The notes beneath the pieces are model-generated. The model worked only from the letters and a program-made list of their open reading frames with translations, searched no databases and was not told the origin of the DNA. A program made the position numbers and the translations under genes. Shown piece after piece: positions 29,910 through 38,709 of a stretch of 64,000 nucleotides of DNA. This DNA comes from Alphaproteobacteria bacterium (GTDB lineage: Bacteria > Pseudomonadota > Alphaproteobacteria > Rhizobiales > Xanthobacteraceae). Numbering within the stretch: position 1 is the stretch's first letter; each line of letters opens with the position of its first letter. Location: positions 4,833,162-4,897,161 of the forward strand of contig JBBCGH010000001.1 of assembly GCA_037200445.1 (NCBI GenBank), read 5' to 3'.

Positions 29910-30923
29910 ATGGCGCTTGCCCGCAGAGGCCGCGAACGCGGCGTCGATTACTGGCCCGGCTTCGTCGACGCGCTCTCGACGTTGATCCTCGGCATCGTGT
30001 TTCTGCTTTCGGTGTTCGTGATCGTGCAGTTCTTCCTGTCCCAGGAAGTGACGGGCAAGGACACGGCGCTGGCCCGGCTCAATGCGCAGCTTGCCCAGCT
30101 CACCGAAATGCTGTCGCTCGAGAAGGTCGGCAAGTCGAACCTCGAAGACACGCTGGCGAGCATGCGCGCCAACCTTGCGGCCTCCGAAAGCGATCGCGAC
30201 CGCCTTAAGGGCCTCTACGAAGGTTTGCAGTCGGGCAGCGGCAAGGCGAACGAGCTTGCCGGCCAGCTTGACAATCAGAAGAGCCTGACCTCGCGCGCCA
30301 TGGCGCAGGTGGAATTGCTCAACCAGCAGATCGCCGCGCTGCGCCGCCAGCTTTCCGCGCTCGAGAGCGCACTCGAAGCCTCCGAGGGCAAGGACAAGGA
30401 CTCACAGGCGCGCATCGCCGATCTCGGGCAGCGCCTCAACCTCGCGCTGGCGCAACGCGTGCAGGAATTGTCGCGCTTCCGTTCCGAATTTTTCGGCCGC
30501 CTGCGCACAATCCTCGGCGACCGGCCCGACATCCGCGTGGTGGGCGACCGCTTCGTGTTCCAGTCGGAGGTGTTCTTCGATCCCGGACAGGCCGTGCTGC
30601 AGCCGGGCGGGCGCGCCGAGCTCGACAAGCTCGCCGCCGCGCTGATCGAGCTCGACAAGCAGATTCCGAAGGATATCGCCTGGGTGCTGCGCGTCGACGG
30701 CCACACCGACGTGCGCCCGATCGCAAGCTCCTCCTTTCCGTCGAACTGGGAGCTCTCCGCCGCGCGCGCGATCTCCGTGGTGCAATATCTCATCGCCAAA
30801 GGCATCTCGCCGCAGCGTCTCGTCGCCGCCGGCTTCGGCGAATTCCAGCCGCTCGATCCGGGAACGAGCGACGAAGCCTACCGCCGCAATCGCCGCATCG
30901 AGCTGAAGCTGACGGAGCGGTAG
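29910..30923 (+). CDS. MotB/OmpA-domain stator-like protein
   Basis: The 337-residue protein has one membrane helix, residues 18-45. It contains the conserved ion-binding aspartate Asp20 (GFVDALSTLILGIVFLL), the counterpart of MotB Asp32. A coiled coil follows (about residues 52-180). The C-terminal OmpA-like peptidoglycan-binding domain has VLRVDGHTDVRPI and YRRNRRIELKL, residues 205-335. It is cotranscribed with the MotA-like gene. No flagellar genes are nearby, so a force-transducing role in the envelope, or a Zorya-like sensor, is more likely than motility. Confidence 0.82.
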   Translation: MALARRGRERGVDYWPGFVDALSTLILGIVFLLSVFVIVQFFLSQEVTGKDTALARLNAQLAQLTEMLSLEKVGKSNLEDTLASMRANLAASESDRDRLKGLYEGLQSGSGKANELAGQLDNQKSLTSRAMAQVELLNQQIAALRRQLSALESALEASEGKDKDSQARIADLGQRLNLALAQRVQELSRFRSEFFGRLRTILGDRPDIRVVGDRFVFQSEVFFDPGQAVLQPGGRAELDKLAAALIELDKQIPKDIAWVLRVDGHTDVRPIASSSFPSNWELSAARAISVVQYLIAKGISPQRLVAAGFGEFQPLDPGTSDEAYRRNRRIELKLTER

Positions 30924-32747
30924 TTACCCCATCTCAAACTGCAGCTTCGCGAGCCGCGCATAGAGGCCGCCCGCGGCCGAGAGCTGCGCGTGCGTCCCCT
31001 GCTCGACGATGCGGCCGCCCTCGAGAACCAGAATGCGGTCGCACGAGAGCACGGTCGCAAGCCGGTGCGCGATCACCAGCGTGGTGCGTGCGGCCATCAG
31101 CCGGGCGAGCGCGGCCGAGACCTGTGTTTCGCTTTCGGCATCAAGGGATGATGTGGCCTCGTCGAGCAGCAGCAGCGGCGCATCGCGCAGGATCGCGCGC
31201 GCGATCGCGAGGCGCTGGCGCTGTCCGCCCGAAAGCGTGACGCCGCGCTCGCCGATCGGCGTGTCATAGCCTTGCGGCAGCGCCTTGATGAAATCGGCCG
31301 CGAACGCCAGCTCGGCGGCGCGCTCGATATCTGCGCGTGTCGCGTCGGGGCGGCCGAAGCGGATGTTCTCGGCGATGCTTGCTCCGAAGATCGAGACGTC
31401 CTGCGGGACCAGCGCGATGCGGCTGCGCAACGCGCGCGGATCGGCATCGGCGACATGTACGCCATCGAAGGCGACCGCGCCGGCGCTTACATCGTAGAAG
31501 CGCAGCAGCAGGTGGAAGATCGTGCTCTTGCCGGCACCCGACGGACCGACGATCGCGACCTTCTCGCCCGGCCGCACATGGAACGACACGCCGTCGAGCA
31601 CGAACACTTCCGGACGCGTCGGGTAGGCGAAGCGCACCGCCTCGAAGGTCACCTCGCCACGCGCCGGCTCCGGCAGCGCGACAGGATGCGATGGCGCCTT
31701 GATGTCCGGCGCAATGGCGAGCAGCTCGGTCAGGCGCTCGGCCGCACCTGACGCCTGCGAAAGCTCGCCCCACACCTCGCTCAGCTGTCCGAGCGCACTC
31801 GCGGCAAACACCGCGTAGAGAATGAATTGCCCGAGCGTGCCGGGCGTGGTGCGCCCGGTCAGGACATCTTGCGCGCCGACCCACAGAATCAGGACCACGC
31901 TCGAGAACACCAGAAATATTATGATCGCGGTGAGCAGCGCGCGCGCGCGAATGGAATGCCGCGCGGCGTCGAAGGCGCGCCCGACCGCTGCAGTGAAGCG
32001 CGACTGCGCGACCGCCTCGCTGGTGAAGGCCTGCAAGGTGCGGATCGCGCCGATCAGCTCGGCCGCATAGGCCGAGGCGTCGGCGAGCGTGTCCTGCGCG
32101 GTGCGCGAGCGCCGCCGTACCAGCCGCCCGAAGGCGACGAGCGGCAGCACGATCACCGGGATCGCGACGAGCACGAAAAACGACAGCCGCGGGCTGGTGA
32201 AGACCATCATGGCGGCCGAGCCGATGAACAGCACCAGATTGCGCAGCGCGACCGACACCGAGGAGCCGACGGCGCTCTTGATCTGCGTGGTGTCGGCGGT
32301 GAGCCGCGAGGTGATCTCGCCGGTTTTGGCGGTGTCGAAGAAGCCGGGCGAGAGCTCGGTCAGGTGCGCGAACACGGCGGTTCGCAGGTCCGCCACGACC
32401 CGCTCGCCGATGATCGTCACGAAGTAGTAGCGCAACGAACTTGCGCCCGCGAGCACGGCCGCGACCAGGACCATCACGGCGAAATACTGGTCGATCAGGG
32501 AGATGCGCTCGGCCGAAAAACCGAAATCGATCATGCGGCGCACCGCGAGCGGAACCGCGAGTGTCGCCGCAGACGCGATCAGCAGCGCGACGAGCGCGGC
32601 GATTACCTCGCCGCGATAGCGCATGACGTAAGGCACGAGCGCCAGCAGCGGCCGCACGCGAACGCGCCGCGACGGCTCGGCTGCTGCCTCAACGGCCGCC
32701 GCGGCCGGATGCACCACAGGATTGGGGCTGGTTCGACTATCGTTCAC
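30924..32747 (-). CDS. ABC exporter, fused permease and ATPase (MsbA-related, TIGR02204-like)
   Basis: The 607-residue half-transporter has a six-helix membrane domain (about residues 30-330) followed by a nucleotide-binding domain. The latter has the Walker A motif GPSGAGKST, signature [12 protein letters not shown], Walker [13 protein letters not shown] and a switch histidine in LVIAHRLAT. The start is placed at a GTG at 32747 ([10 protein letters not shown]). A TTG further upstream would add 30 residues but would overlap the rpmE promoter. It is divergent from rpmE, and this neighbourhood is common in Rhizobiales. It probably exports lipids or drugs. The substrate is unknown. Confidence 0.85.
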   Translation of the reverse strand: MNDSRTSPNPVVHPAAAAVEAAAEPSRRVRVRPLLALVPYVMRYRGEVIAALVALLIASAATLAVPLAVRRMIDFGFSAERISLIDQYFAVMVLVAAVLAGASSLRYYFVTIIGERVVADLRTAVFAHLTELSPGFFDTAKTGEITSRLTADTTQIKSAVGSSVSVALRNLVLFIGSAAMMVFTSPRLSFFVLVAIPVIVLPLVAFGRLVRRRSRTAQDTLADASAYAAELIGAIRTLQAFTSEAVAQSRFTAAVGRAFDAARHSIRARALLTAIIIFLVFSSVVLILWVGAQDVLTGRTTPGTLGQFILYAVFAASALGQLSEVWGELSQASGAAERLTELLAIAPDIKAPSHPVALPEPARGEVTFEAVRFAYPTRPEVFVLDGVSFHVRPGEKVAIVGPSGAGKSTIFHLLLRFYDVSAGAVAFDGVHVADADPRALRSRIALVPQDVSIFGASIAENIRFGRPDATRADIERAAELAFAADFIKALPQGYDTPIGERGVTLSGGQRQRLAIARAILRDAPLLLLDEATSSLDAESETQVSAALARLMAARTTLVIAHRLATVLSCDRILVLEGGRIVEQGTHAQLSAAGGLYARLAKLQFEMG

Positions 32748-32878
32748 GCGCGCGACATTGCAACGGCCCGGAAATGAAGACAAATCCGGGCAAATCGCGG
32801 CTTGTTTGCCTCGTTGCGGTAGGCTATAGAGCCGCAACTTTTCAGCACAATTTGCCCTTTGGGCGCCAGGACCGCGCG

Positions 32879-33103
32879 ATGAAAGCCGATATCCATCCCG
32901 ACTATCATACCGTGAAGGTCGTCATGACCGACGGCACCGAATTCACCACCCGCACCACCTGGGGCAAGTCGGGCGACACGCTGCATCTCGACATCGACCC
33001 GAAGTCCCATCCGGCCTGGACCGGCGGCCAGCAGCATTTGATGGACCGCGGCGGGCGCCTGTCGCGCTTCCAGAAGAAGTTCGGCGGGCTCGGGAAGAAG
33101 TAA
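32879..33103 (+). CDS. rpmE: 50S ribosomal protein L31
   Basis: The 74-residue protein starts [19 protein letters not shown]. It lacks the CxxC zinc site found in zinc-type L31, so it belongs to the cysteine-free form. It ends in the usual basic [10 protein letters not shown]31 bridges the two ribosomal subunits. A strong terminator lies 24 bases after the stop. Confidence 0.95.
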   Translation: MKADIHPDYHTVKVVMTDGTEFTTRTTWGKSGDTLHLDIDPKSHPAWTGGQQHLMDRGGRLSRFQKKFGGLGKK

Positions 33104-33126
33104 GGTTTCGAGCACATCCGGAATTC

Positions 33127-33155
33127 AAAACCCCCGCGACTGCGGGGGTTTTTGT
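33127..33155. terminator. Bidirectional intrinsic terminator between rpmE and rcdA
   Basis: AAAACCCCCGC and GCGGGGGTTTTT form a stem with a short ACT-type loop, followed by T-rich sequence on the plus strand. On the minus strand the same stem is followed by TTTTG. It can end both the rpmE message and the rcdA message, which converge here. Confidence 0.9.
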
Positions 33156-33174
33156 TTGCCGGTCCGGCCGAAAA

Positions 33175-33693
33175 TTACCTTGCTTCCCGCTCGAACGCCG
33201 CCTTCAACAGGCCGATCTGGCGTTCCACCGCATTGTTCACCGGGCGCTCGGGCAACGGGCTGTGCATCGTGGCGTCGAGCCGGCGCACGCGCTCGAGCAG
33301 GCCGAGCGAGCGGTCGATCAGGTCGCGCAGCGGTTCGGGCAACAGCGCGATGGTGTCGCGATCGGCCCGGTCGCCGAGCGACAGCTTGACCTTGGTCTTT
33401 TCCTTGTTCGCCTGGGCGAGCGACATCTCGCCCTCCTTCACGGCCCGGTGCAGCAACAGCCAGGAGGCGAGTTGCATCAGCCGCGTGGTCAGCCGCATGC
33501 TCTCGGTTGCGTAGGCGAGTGCCGCGGAACGGTCGAGCTTCTTGGATTCCAGCCGGCCCGGACCATCGAGATATGTCGCGGTTTCCTCGACCAGCGCCAT
33601 GCCCTCCTTGAACAGCTCGGCAAAAGCCTGCGAACTCGCAAGCTTCTCGCTGAACAGGACAGGCCCCGTGCCGTGAGCGGACTTCTCGGACAT
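33175..33693 (-). CDS. rcdA: RcdA/DUF1465 family protein (regulator of CtrA degradation)
   Basis: The 172-residue helical protein matches the DUF1465 family, whose Caulobacter member RcdA is an adaptor that helps ClpXP degrade the cell-cycle regulator CtrA. Typical stretches are FKEGMALVEETATYLDGPGR, ATESMRLTTRLMQLASWLLL and KEKTKVKLSL. No membrane segment is seen. It converges on rpmE. The gene upstream in the reading direction is a predicted small RNA with a CtrA box, separated by its own terminator. That link to CtrA is context only. Confidence 0.85.
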   Translation of the reverse strand: MSEKSAHGTGPVLFSEKLASSQAFAELFKEGMALVEETATYLDGPGRLESKKLDRSAALAYATESMRLTTRLMQLASWLLLHRAVKEGEMSLAQANKEKTKVKLSLGDRADRDTIALLPEPLRDLIDRSLGLLERVRRLDATMHSPLPERPVNNAVERQIGLLKAAFEREAR

Positions 33694-33842
33694 ACGCTAC
33701 GCCTCACACACCCTTAGCTTGATATCGCGGGCCGCGGCAAACTGTCTAGGACCGGCGCGCCACACTTGCCGACATAGTTTCCGCCGCAATGCCGCAACCG
33801 CATAAAGACTGGCGCCAGCGGTAAAATCGGGCGCAGACCCGC

Positions 33843-33945
33843 AAGAAACAAAAAAGGAGCCGCCGTCGCCGGCGGCTCGAAGGTGATAACAGGGAGGCGT
33901 CAAACAGAGTGGACAGGAGCCACTCGACGTCCAGAATCTGGACGA
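33843..33945 (-). ncRNA. Predicted CtrA-driven small RNA (novel candidate)
   Basis: Read on the minus strand, about 100 bases contain three stems. Stem 1 is a perfect 17-base palindrome, CGTCCAGATTCTGGACG. Stem 2 is GAGTGG-N7-CCACTC with loop CTCCTGT. A single-stranded part follows with GCCTCCCTGTTATCACC. The third stem is a strong terminator, GAGCCGCC-GGCGAC-GGCGGCTC, followed by six T. The exposed CUCC sequences could pair with ribosome binding sites, as in rhizobial anti-Shine-Dalgarno RNAs. No open frame explains the segment. A CtrA box lies 23-37 bases before the predicted start. The ends are estimates. Confidence 0.65.
33844..33880 (-). terminator. Intrinsic terminator of the predicted small RNA
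   Basis: On the minus strand an 8-base GC stem (GAGCCGCC with GGCGGCTC) is followed by CTTTTTTGTTT. It is also placed to end any read-through from the copper operon about 170 bases upstream. It would stop transcripts from the CtrA-box promoter before they reach rcdA. Confidence 0.85.
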
Positions 33946-33967
33946 TTTCAGTAATGAAGGAGAAAGC

Positions 33968-33982
33968 TTAACAAGGGGTTAA
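33968..33982 (-). promoter_or_regulatory. CtrA box (TTAA-N7-TTAA)
   Basis: TTAACAAGGGGTTAA is a full match to the CtrA consensus TTAA-N7-TTAA. It is nearly palindromic and so reads on both strands. On the minus strand the second TTAA overlaps the expected -35 position, and CATTAC lies about 17 bases on as a possible -10. That would start transcription near 33943, at the first stem of the predicted small RNA. Confidence 0.65.
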
Positions 33983-34048
33983 GTTTTTCCGGACGATTGG
34001 AGAAATTGCCGAAGCCGATCCCGCGATTTGCTTGCGGGCCCGCGAAAT

Positions 34049-35647
34049 TCACCGCGCGCGCAACGCAATCGCGTCCTCGAGCGTGATCTTCTCAAAGTCG
34101 TTAACCAAGATATCGACCCGGACATTCCAGCGGCCGCCGTGCGGGATCAAAAAACCCTCAACGCGCCAGACCGCATCGGGCCCCTTCGCGGCCGGCCGCG
34201 AGATGGGCTCGATCCCAGTCGCCGCGTCTTCCAGGGTGAGTTGCACCTCCTTGGCCTCCAGCGCTGCGAAGTCGCCGGTCAGGATGGCGATGTCCATGCG
34301 TACCACTCCCGCGTGGCCGGGCTCGAACGTCACGTCGGCCATCGCACGCGGGGTGTGGATGTGGAGGAGCGCCGGCTTCGCGGCGGCAAGCAGGAGGGCA
34401 CGCGGCGGCGGCGTGAACCGCCAGGCCGCAACCAGCCCGAGGATGATGAGCGCGATGGCGAGCTCGATGCAGATCGCGAGGCGGAGCTGCCGGCGCTCTC
34501 GCTCCGCGCCGGCCGCAATGGCGGGTGTGAGGCGGAAGCGATTCCATGCCGCCACGATGAGAAGTAGCGCAACGAATGCGAGCTTTGCGCACAGAATCCG
34601 GCCATAGGCCGTCGCGAGCAGCATCGGCAGTTGCGCGACCTGGATGACCGCCAGGATGAGTCCCGAGACAAGCAGCGCTGCGAGCACGTAAGGGATCGCG
34701 CGGGAAAAGATCGCGAGCGCACGATTGCCCCCGCCACGATCGCGCATCGAAGCGGCGAGCGGGATGAGCGAGCCGAGCCAGAACGCGACGGCGAGGACGT
34801 GGATGAAAACACTGGGCCGGGTCAGCCACTGCGGCGACGCAGAACTTGCGTGACCGCTCAGCGCCAGGGCGCCGCCAACCATCAGGAGTGCGGCGAGCGA
34901 GAGGGTGCGCGCAACATGTCGCGACGGCGCTTCAAGCGCGAACAGACCGCCGAAAAGCGCGAGCGCGGCGGCGATGGCCGTCAGTCCAAACGATGTCTCG
35001 AGACCGGCCCGCCAGACCGCTGCGCTGGCGAGGCCCCGCAACGGCAAGCCGAGCGCGTCCGCACCCTGGAGTCCGACTGCAAGCGGCGTCGCCCCAAGCC
35101 CAAGGATCAGCGCGATCATGATGGAGCGAGAGCGCTCGACCGACCCGCGATCGAGCCAGGTCACGAAAAAGCTCCCGCCGGCGCCGGCGAACAGTCCCGC
35201 GTAGAGGACCAGCTTGCAGACCCACAGCGCAAACAGGACCGCAGTGTCGGAGCTGTCTGCAAGCGAAGGCGGCGCGGCGCCCGGCGCACCGACCGAAAAT
35301 ACGATCGTCCCGCCGACTGGATGACCGTCGAGTGAGATCACGCGCCAGCTCAACAGATGCGTTCCCTCTGGCAATCGCGCGTGCACCGGAATGACCAGCG
35401 CGGCATCGCGGGCACGCGATGCCTGCAAGACGTCCGTCCTGCCGTCCGGGGTGACCAGCTTCAGGACGAGCGGCGCAACCGGCTCATTGAAGGTCAGTGT
35501 GAGCTCGGACGGCGGCGCCGCGAGCACCGCACCATCCGCCGGGCTGCTCGATATCAACGTTGCATGGGCGGACGCCGGCACGGCGGCCGCAATCGGCAAC
35601 GCCAGCGAAACGACGACGGCCGCGCAAGCCGCGCGCAGACGGCTCAC
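34049..35647 (-). CDS. CopC-CopD-YtkA fusion protein, copper transport
   Basis: The 532-residue protein has a signal peptide ending near ASAHATLISS. A CopC domain follows (about residues 28-120, with the mature N-terminal histidine that can bind copper). The CopD membrane domain has about eight helices (residues 140-440), and the C-terminal periplasmic part resembles a YtkA-like domain (about 450-530). It is comparable to YcnJ of Bacillus, which imports copper. It is the last gene of a four-gene operon and lies 8 bases after the ycnI-like gene. Confidence 0.85.
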   Translation of the reverse strand: MSRLRAACAAVVVSLALPIAAAVPASAHATLISSSPADGAVLAAPPSELTLTFNEPVAPLVLKLVTPDGRTDVLQASRARDAALVIPVHARLPEGTHLLSWRVISLDGHPVGGTIVFSVGAPGAAPPSLADSSDTAVLFALWVCKLVLYAGLFAGAGGSFFVTWLDRGSVERSRSIMIALILGLGATPLAVGLQGADALGLPLRGLASAAVWRAGLETSFGLTAIAAALALFGGLFALEAPSRHVARTLSLAALLMVGGALALSGHASSASPQWLTRPSVFIHVLAVAFWLGSLIPLAASMRDRGGGNRALAIFSRAIPYVLAALLVSGLILAVIQVAQLPMLLATAYGRILCAKLAFVALLLIVAAWNRFRLTPAIAAGAERERRQLRLAICIELAIALIILGLVAAWRFTPPPRALLLAAAKPALLHIHTPRAMADVTFEPGHAGVVRMDIAILTGDFAALEAKEVQLTLEDAATGIEPISRPAAKGPDAVWRVEGFLIPHGGRWNVRVDILVNDFEKITLEDAIALRAR

Positions 35648-35655
35648 CGCTTAGC

Positions 35656-36174
35656 CTATCGCTTCGGCAGCAGCTTCACACCGGGCGCCGGCTCCTTGAG
35701 GTGCCCAGCCAACGTTCCATCGGGCGGGATTTCGATCCAGCGATGCACGCCGCTCTCGCACTCCTGCACGACCGGAAAATAAAGCGTGCGGCCGGGCTGG
35801 AGGTCTTCGGTCAGATAAACCGAAAGCACCATCTCGTCGTAATTGTCGTCGGCAAGCCGGCCGGTCCAGCTGACTTCCTTCACGCCCTCGGTGACGGTCA
35901 CGTCGTGGAACATGGTATAGGATTTCTCGTATTTGCCCTTGATCGTCTCGATCTGCCAGCCCGGCTTCGGCATCGGTTTCACGGCGATCACGCCGTCGGG
36001 AATGCGCACCCTGAGTTTCAACGTCGGTGACGTCCCGCAGCCATGCGGCACACGGAACACCGCCTTGTATGATCCGCCGACATTCGCCTCCTGCCGCTCC
36101 AGTGTGATGTGCGCGAGAGCCGGCGAGGCGAGGCTCGCCAGAGCGAGCAGGCTTGTGAGGATGCGGAACTGCAC
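35656..36174 (-). CDS. YcnI/DUF1775 family copper-binding protein
   Basis: The 172-residue exported protein has a signal peptide ending at SPALA. The mature N-terminus is then HITLERQEA, so the N-terminal histidine can form the copper-binding single-histidine brace described for YcnI. A tryptophan in WTGRL or HRWIEI could be the neighbouring ligand residue. The C-terminal membrane helix found in some homologues is absent, so it should be soluble in the periplasm. It lies between the TonB receptor and CopC-CopD and probably hands copper to the latter. Confidence 0.85.
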   Translation of the reverse strand: MQFRILTSLLALASLASPALAHITLERQEANVGGSYKAVFRVPHGCGTSPTLKLRVRIPDGVIAVKPMPKPGWQIETIKGKYEKSYTMFHDVTVTEGVKEVSWTGRLADDNYDEMVLSVYLTEDLQPGRTLYFPVVQECESGVHRWIEIPPDGTLAGHLKEPAPGVKLLPKR

Positions 36175-36189
36175 GGGGCGCTCTCCTTT

Positions 36190-38649
36190 TCAGAATGTCG
36201 CCTTGCCGCTGAGTACGAAGGTGCGCTGCGGGAAGGCATGGAAGAGGTGGTATTTCTCGTTGAAGATATTGTCGATGCCGAAGGCGAGCGTGCCGTTCTG
36301 GCTCACCTTGTACTGGATGCGCGTATCGACGACCACGAACGGATCGAACGCCTGATAGACGTTCGGGTTGGTATCGATGTTGTCGAGCGTGGCGAATGTC
36401 TTGCTCTGCCAGCGGCCGACGAGGGTGAAAGCCCACTGGTCGGTTGGCCGGTAGGTTGCTCCGAGCGTGGTACGCCATTCGGGAACGTTCGGCACGCGCC
36501 GGCCGACGGCTGTCGAAGGCGGAATACCCGCCGTGGGCACGAACGTCGGATCGCTCACGATGCGGGCATCGACGTAGGTGATGCTGCCGAACAATTCGAG
36601 ATGCTCGATCCCGACATTGTCCTTCTGCCAGGCAAGTTCGGCGCCGCGGGCGCGGATGCTCTCGATGTTGGTGACGATCGAGGTGGTGACCGTCTGGCCG
36701 GTGCCCGGGTCGACGAAGGTGGTGTTCTGCGCAATCAACGCATCGCGGGTATGGTCCTCGAACAGCGACAGCCGCACCTTGCCGTCCGAAAATTTCCGCT
36801 CGATCGCCAGTTCGGTGGCGAGCGCCTCCTCGGGCCGCAGGTTTGGATTCGGCAGCGAGATCTGGCCCGCCACGATGACGGTCTGATAAAGCTCCGTCAC
36901 GGTCGGGAAGCGGTTGGCAACGCCGACGGATGCCGTCACCTGCCACTCTTTCGAGGGCTCCCATGCCAGCGAGGCCTTGGGCGAGAAGCGCGCCGCCTCG
37001 AGCGAAGGCTGCACGACAGGGCGCGTCGCCGTGATCGCGCCGGTCGTCGCATCCGTCAGGGTATTGAGAGTGAAGCCGTCGAAGGCGCGCCATTCCTCCC
37101 AGCGCCCCCCGAGAGTGAGCTTCCATTGCGGCGCAAAGCGCCACGCGTCCTGCGCCCACAAGCCGACGGTCTGAGTCTTGCCCAGGCTGTTGGTGTAAAG
37201 TTCCGGCGTCGCGTCGATGCTGGTGTCTTGCCAGTTCGGCGTCTTGTAGATCGGATTGACCAGCTCATAGCGGTCGCCGTGAACGCCGAAGCTGACCTCG
37301 TGCGGTCCGGCCGCCGCAGTGCGCCAGATGCCTTTCGCATCGACCGTGGTCCAGTTGGTGCCGTCGAGCCGGGTGATCCTGCCGACATCGGTAAAGCCGA
37401 GCCCGGTCGGCAGCACGGTGAACGGGTTGCGCTGGATGTCGGTGAGATAGTCGAAGCGGGTGACCACCAGTTCGCCGTCGAGCGCGCCACGGGTATCGGT
37501 CTTGAGCGTGAACGCGTTGGCGAGCTGCTGCTGCGCGAGATTGTAATAGGCGGTCGCAAAGCCCGCGCCGTTGGCGACACCGCCATAGGTCGGATTACCT
37601 TTGCCGTCGGTGAGATAGCTCTGCACGCGCGATTGCTGATCGTTGTCGAAGAAGCCGATGACGTAGGTCGCCTTCAACCAGTCGGTCAGGTCGAAGACGA
37701 ACTTGCCCTTCACGTTTGCCTGCTCGGTATGCAGAAGGCCGCCGGCGCCGATGACGTTGGCGGGCTGGTACACACGGTTGAGCTGCGCGACCGCGCCGGC
37801 GAAGTTGTTGAACACGCCATTGCCGGCGGTGATCCAGTTGAGCGGCTGGCTGTTGCTGCTCTGGACGTTCGCCGACAGGAACACCGAGAGGCCACCCCAG
37901 CGATTGCCGAAGGAGGCGCTGGTCTGATCGGTGCGGTAGGTGTTGCTCGTCTTGTAGAAGTCGAAGGTCTGAAACGCTTCGGTCTGCTTGAAGGTGAATT
38001 CCGGCTTGTCGGGCATGCGGGTGGTGATCTGCAGCACGCCGCCGATCGAATTGCCCGGATACATCGCGGCGAACGGGCCGTAGAGGAAATCGATACGCTG
38101 GATCTCCTCAGGCGCCACCATGCCCCAGCGCGGAGACGCATTGCCGTTGTTGTTGCCGAGCAGAGTCGAAAGCAGGACGTCGTCCGCGTAGATCAGCGTG
38201 CGCGCGCTGGAGCTCAAACCCCAGTTGCGCGTCGCGAGGACCGCCTGGTTGTCGCCGTCGTTGCGTTTGCGGACGAACAGGCTCGGCAGGTATTTCACGG
38301 CATCCGCCGTGTCGACGACGTTGATCGTCTGCTCGATCTTTTGCGCCGTGATGCCCTCCGAGGTTTGCGGAAGTTGATACTTCTGTTTGACCGGCGCCGG
38401 GCCGGCGATGAGCCCGGCGGATGCCGGCGTGACCGTCAGCGTGGTCCGGGGTGCATCCGTCCGCGGTGCGGCGATGACCGCGGCTGGGGTGCGCCTTGCG
38501 GCGGTTCGTTTGGGCTTTTTCTGTGCCTGCACGACAATCGGCGGCAAGCTTGTCGCGCCAGCGGGGTTCGCGCCCGCACCCTGCGCAAATGCTTCCGGCA
38601 CGGCCATCAGCGCGGATGCGCCGACGACGAGCGGAATGCCCCGTTTCAT
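36190..38649 (-). CDS. TonB-dependent outer-membrane receptor, probably for copper
   Basis: The 819-residue protein has a signal peptide ending near EAFAQG and an N-terminal region of about 90 residues rich in alanine/proline. A plug domain follows (residues 100-240, with SSARTLIYADDVLL and NSIGGVLQITTRMP), then a 22-strand barrel that ends in phenylalanine, as expected for outer-membrane insertion. The start at 38649 is set by GGAGACC upstream; an earlier in-frame start is less likely. Copper as substrate is inferred from the linked ycnI, copCD and DUF2946 genes, as in OprC/NosA-type receptors. Confidence 0.85.
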   Translation of the reverse strand: MKRGIPLVVGASALMAVPEAFAQGAGANPAGATSLPPIVVQAQKKPKRTAARRTPAAVIAAPRTDAPRTTLTVTPASAGLIAGPAPVKQKYQLPQTSEGITAQKIEQTINVVDTADAVKYLPSLFVRKRNDGDNQAVLATRNWGLSSSARTLIYADDVLLSTLLGNNNGNASPRWGMVAPEEIQRIDFLYGPFAAMYPGNSIGGVLQITTRMPDKPEFTFKQTEAFQTFDFYKTSNTYRTDQTSASFGNRWGGLSVFLSANVQSSNSQPLNWITAGNGVFNNFAGAVAQLNRVYQPANVIGAGGLLHTEQANVKGKFVFDLTDWLKATYVIGFFDNDQQSRVQSYLTDGKGNPTYGGVANGAGFATAYYNLAQQQLANAFTLKTDTRGALDGELVVTRFDYLTDIQRNPFTVLPTGLGFTDVGRITRLDGTNWTTVDAKGIWRTAAAGPHEVSFGVHGDRYELVNPIYKTPNWQDTSIDATPELYTNSLGKTQTVGLWAQDAWRFAPQWKLTLGGRWEEWRAFDGFTLNTLTDATTGAITATRPVVQPSLEAARFSPKASLAWEPSKEWQVTASVGVANRFPTVTELYQTVIVAGQISLPNPNLRPEEALATELAIERKFSDGKVRLSLFEDHTRDALIAQNTTFVDPGTGQTVTTSIVTNIESIRARGAELAWQKDNVGIEHLELFGSITYVDARIVSDPTFVPTAGIPPSTAVGRRVPNVPEWRTTLGATYRPTDQWAFTLVGRWQSKTFATLDNIDTNPNVYQAFDPFVVVDTRIQYKVSQNGTLAFGIDNIFNEKYHLFHAFPQRTFVLSGKATF

Positions 38650-38709
38650 TGCTGGTCTCCATGCAAGCCTGCGGGCGCTTCTCGCGAAGCGCCGGATCAA
38701 AACGATCGG

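Noticed and set aside
28898-30923. Complete Zorya defence system
   Set aside because: Only the stator-like pair is present. No ZorC, ZorD or ZorE homologue lies on either side.
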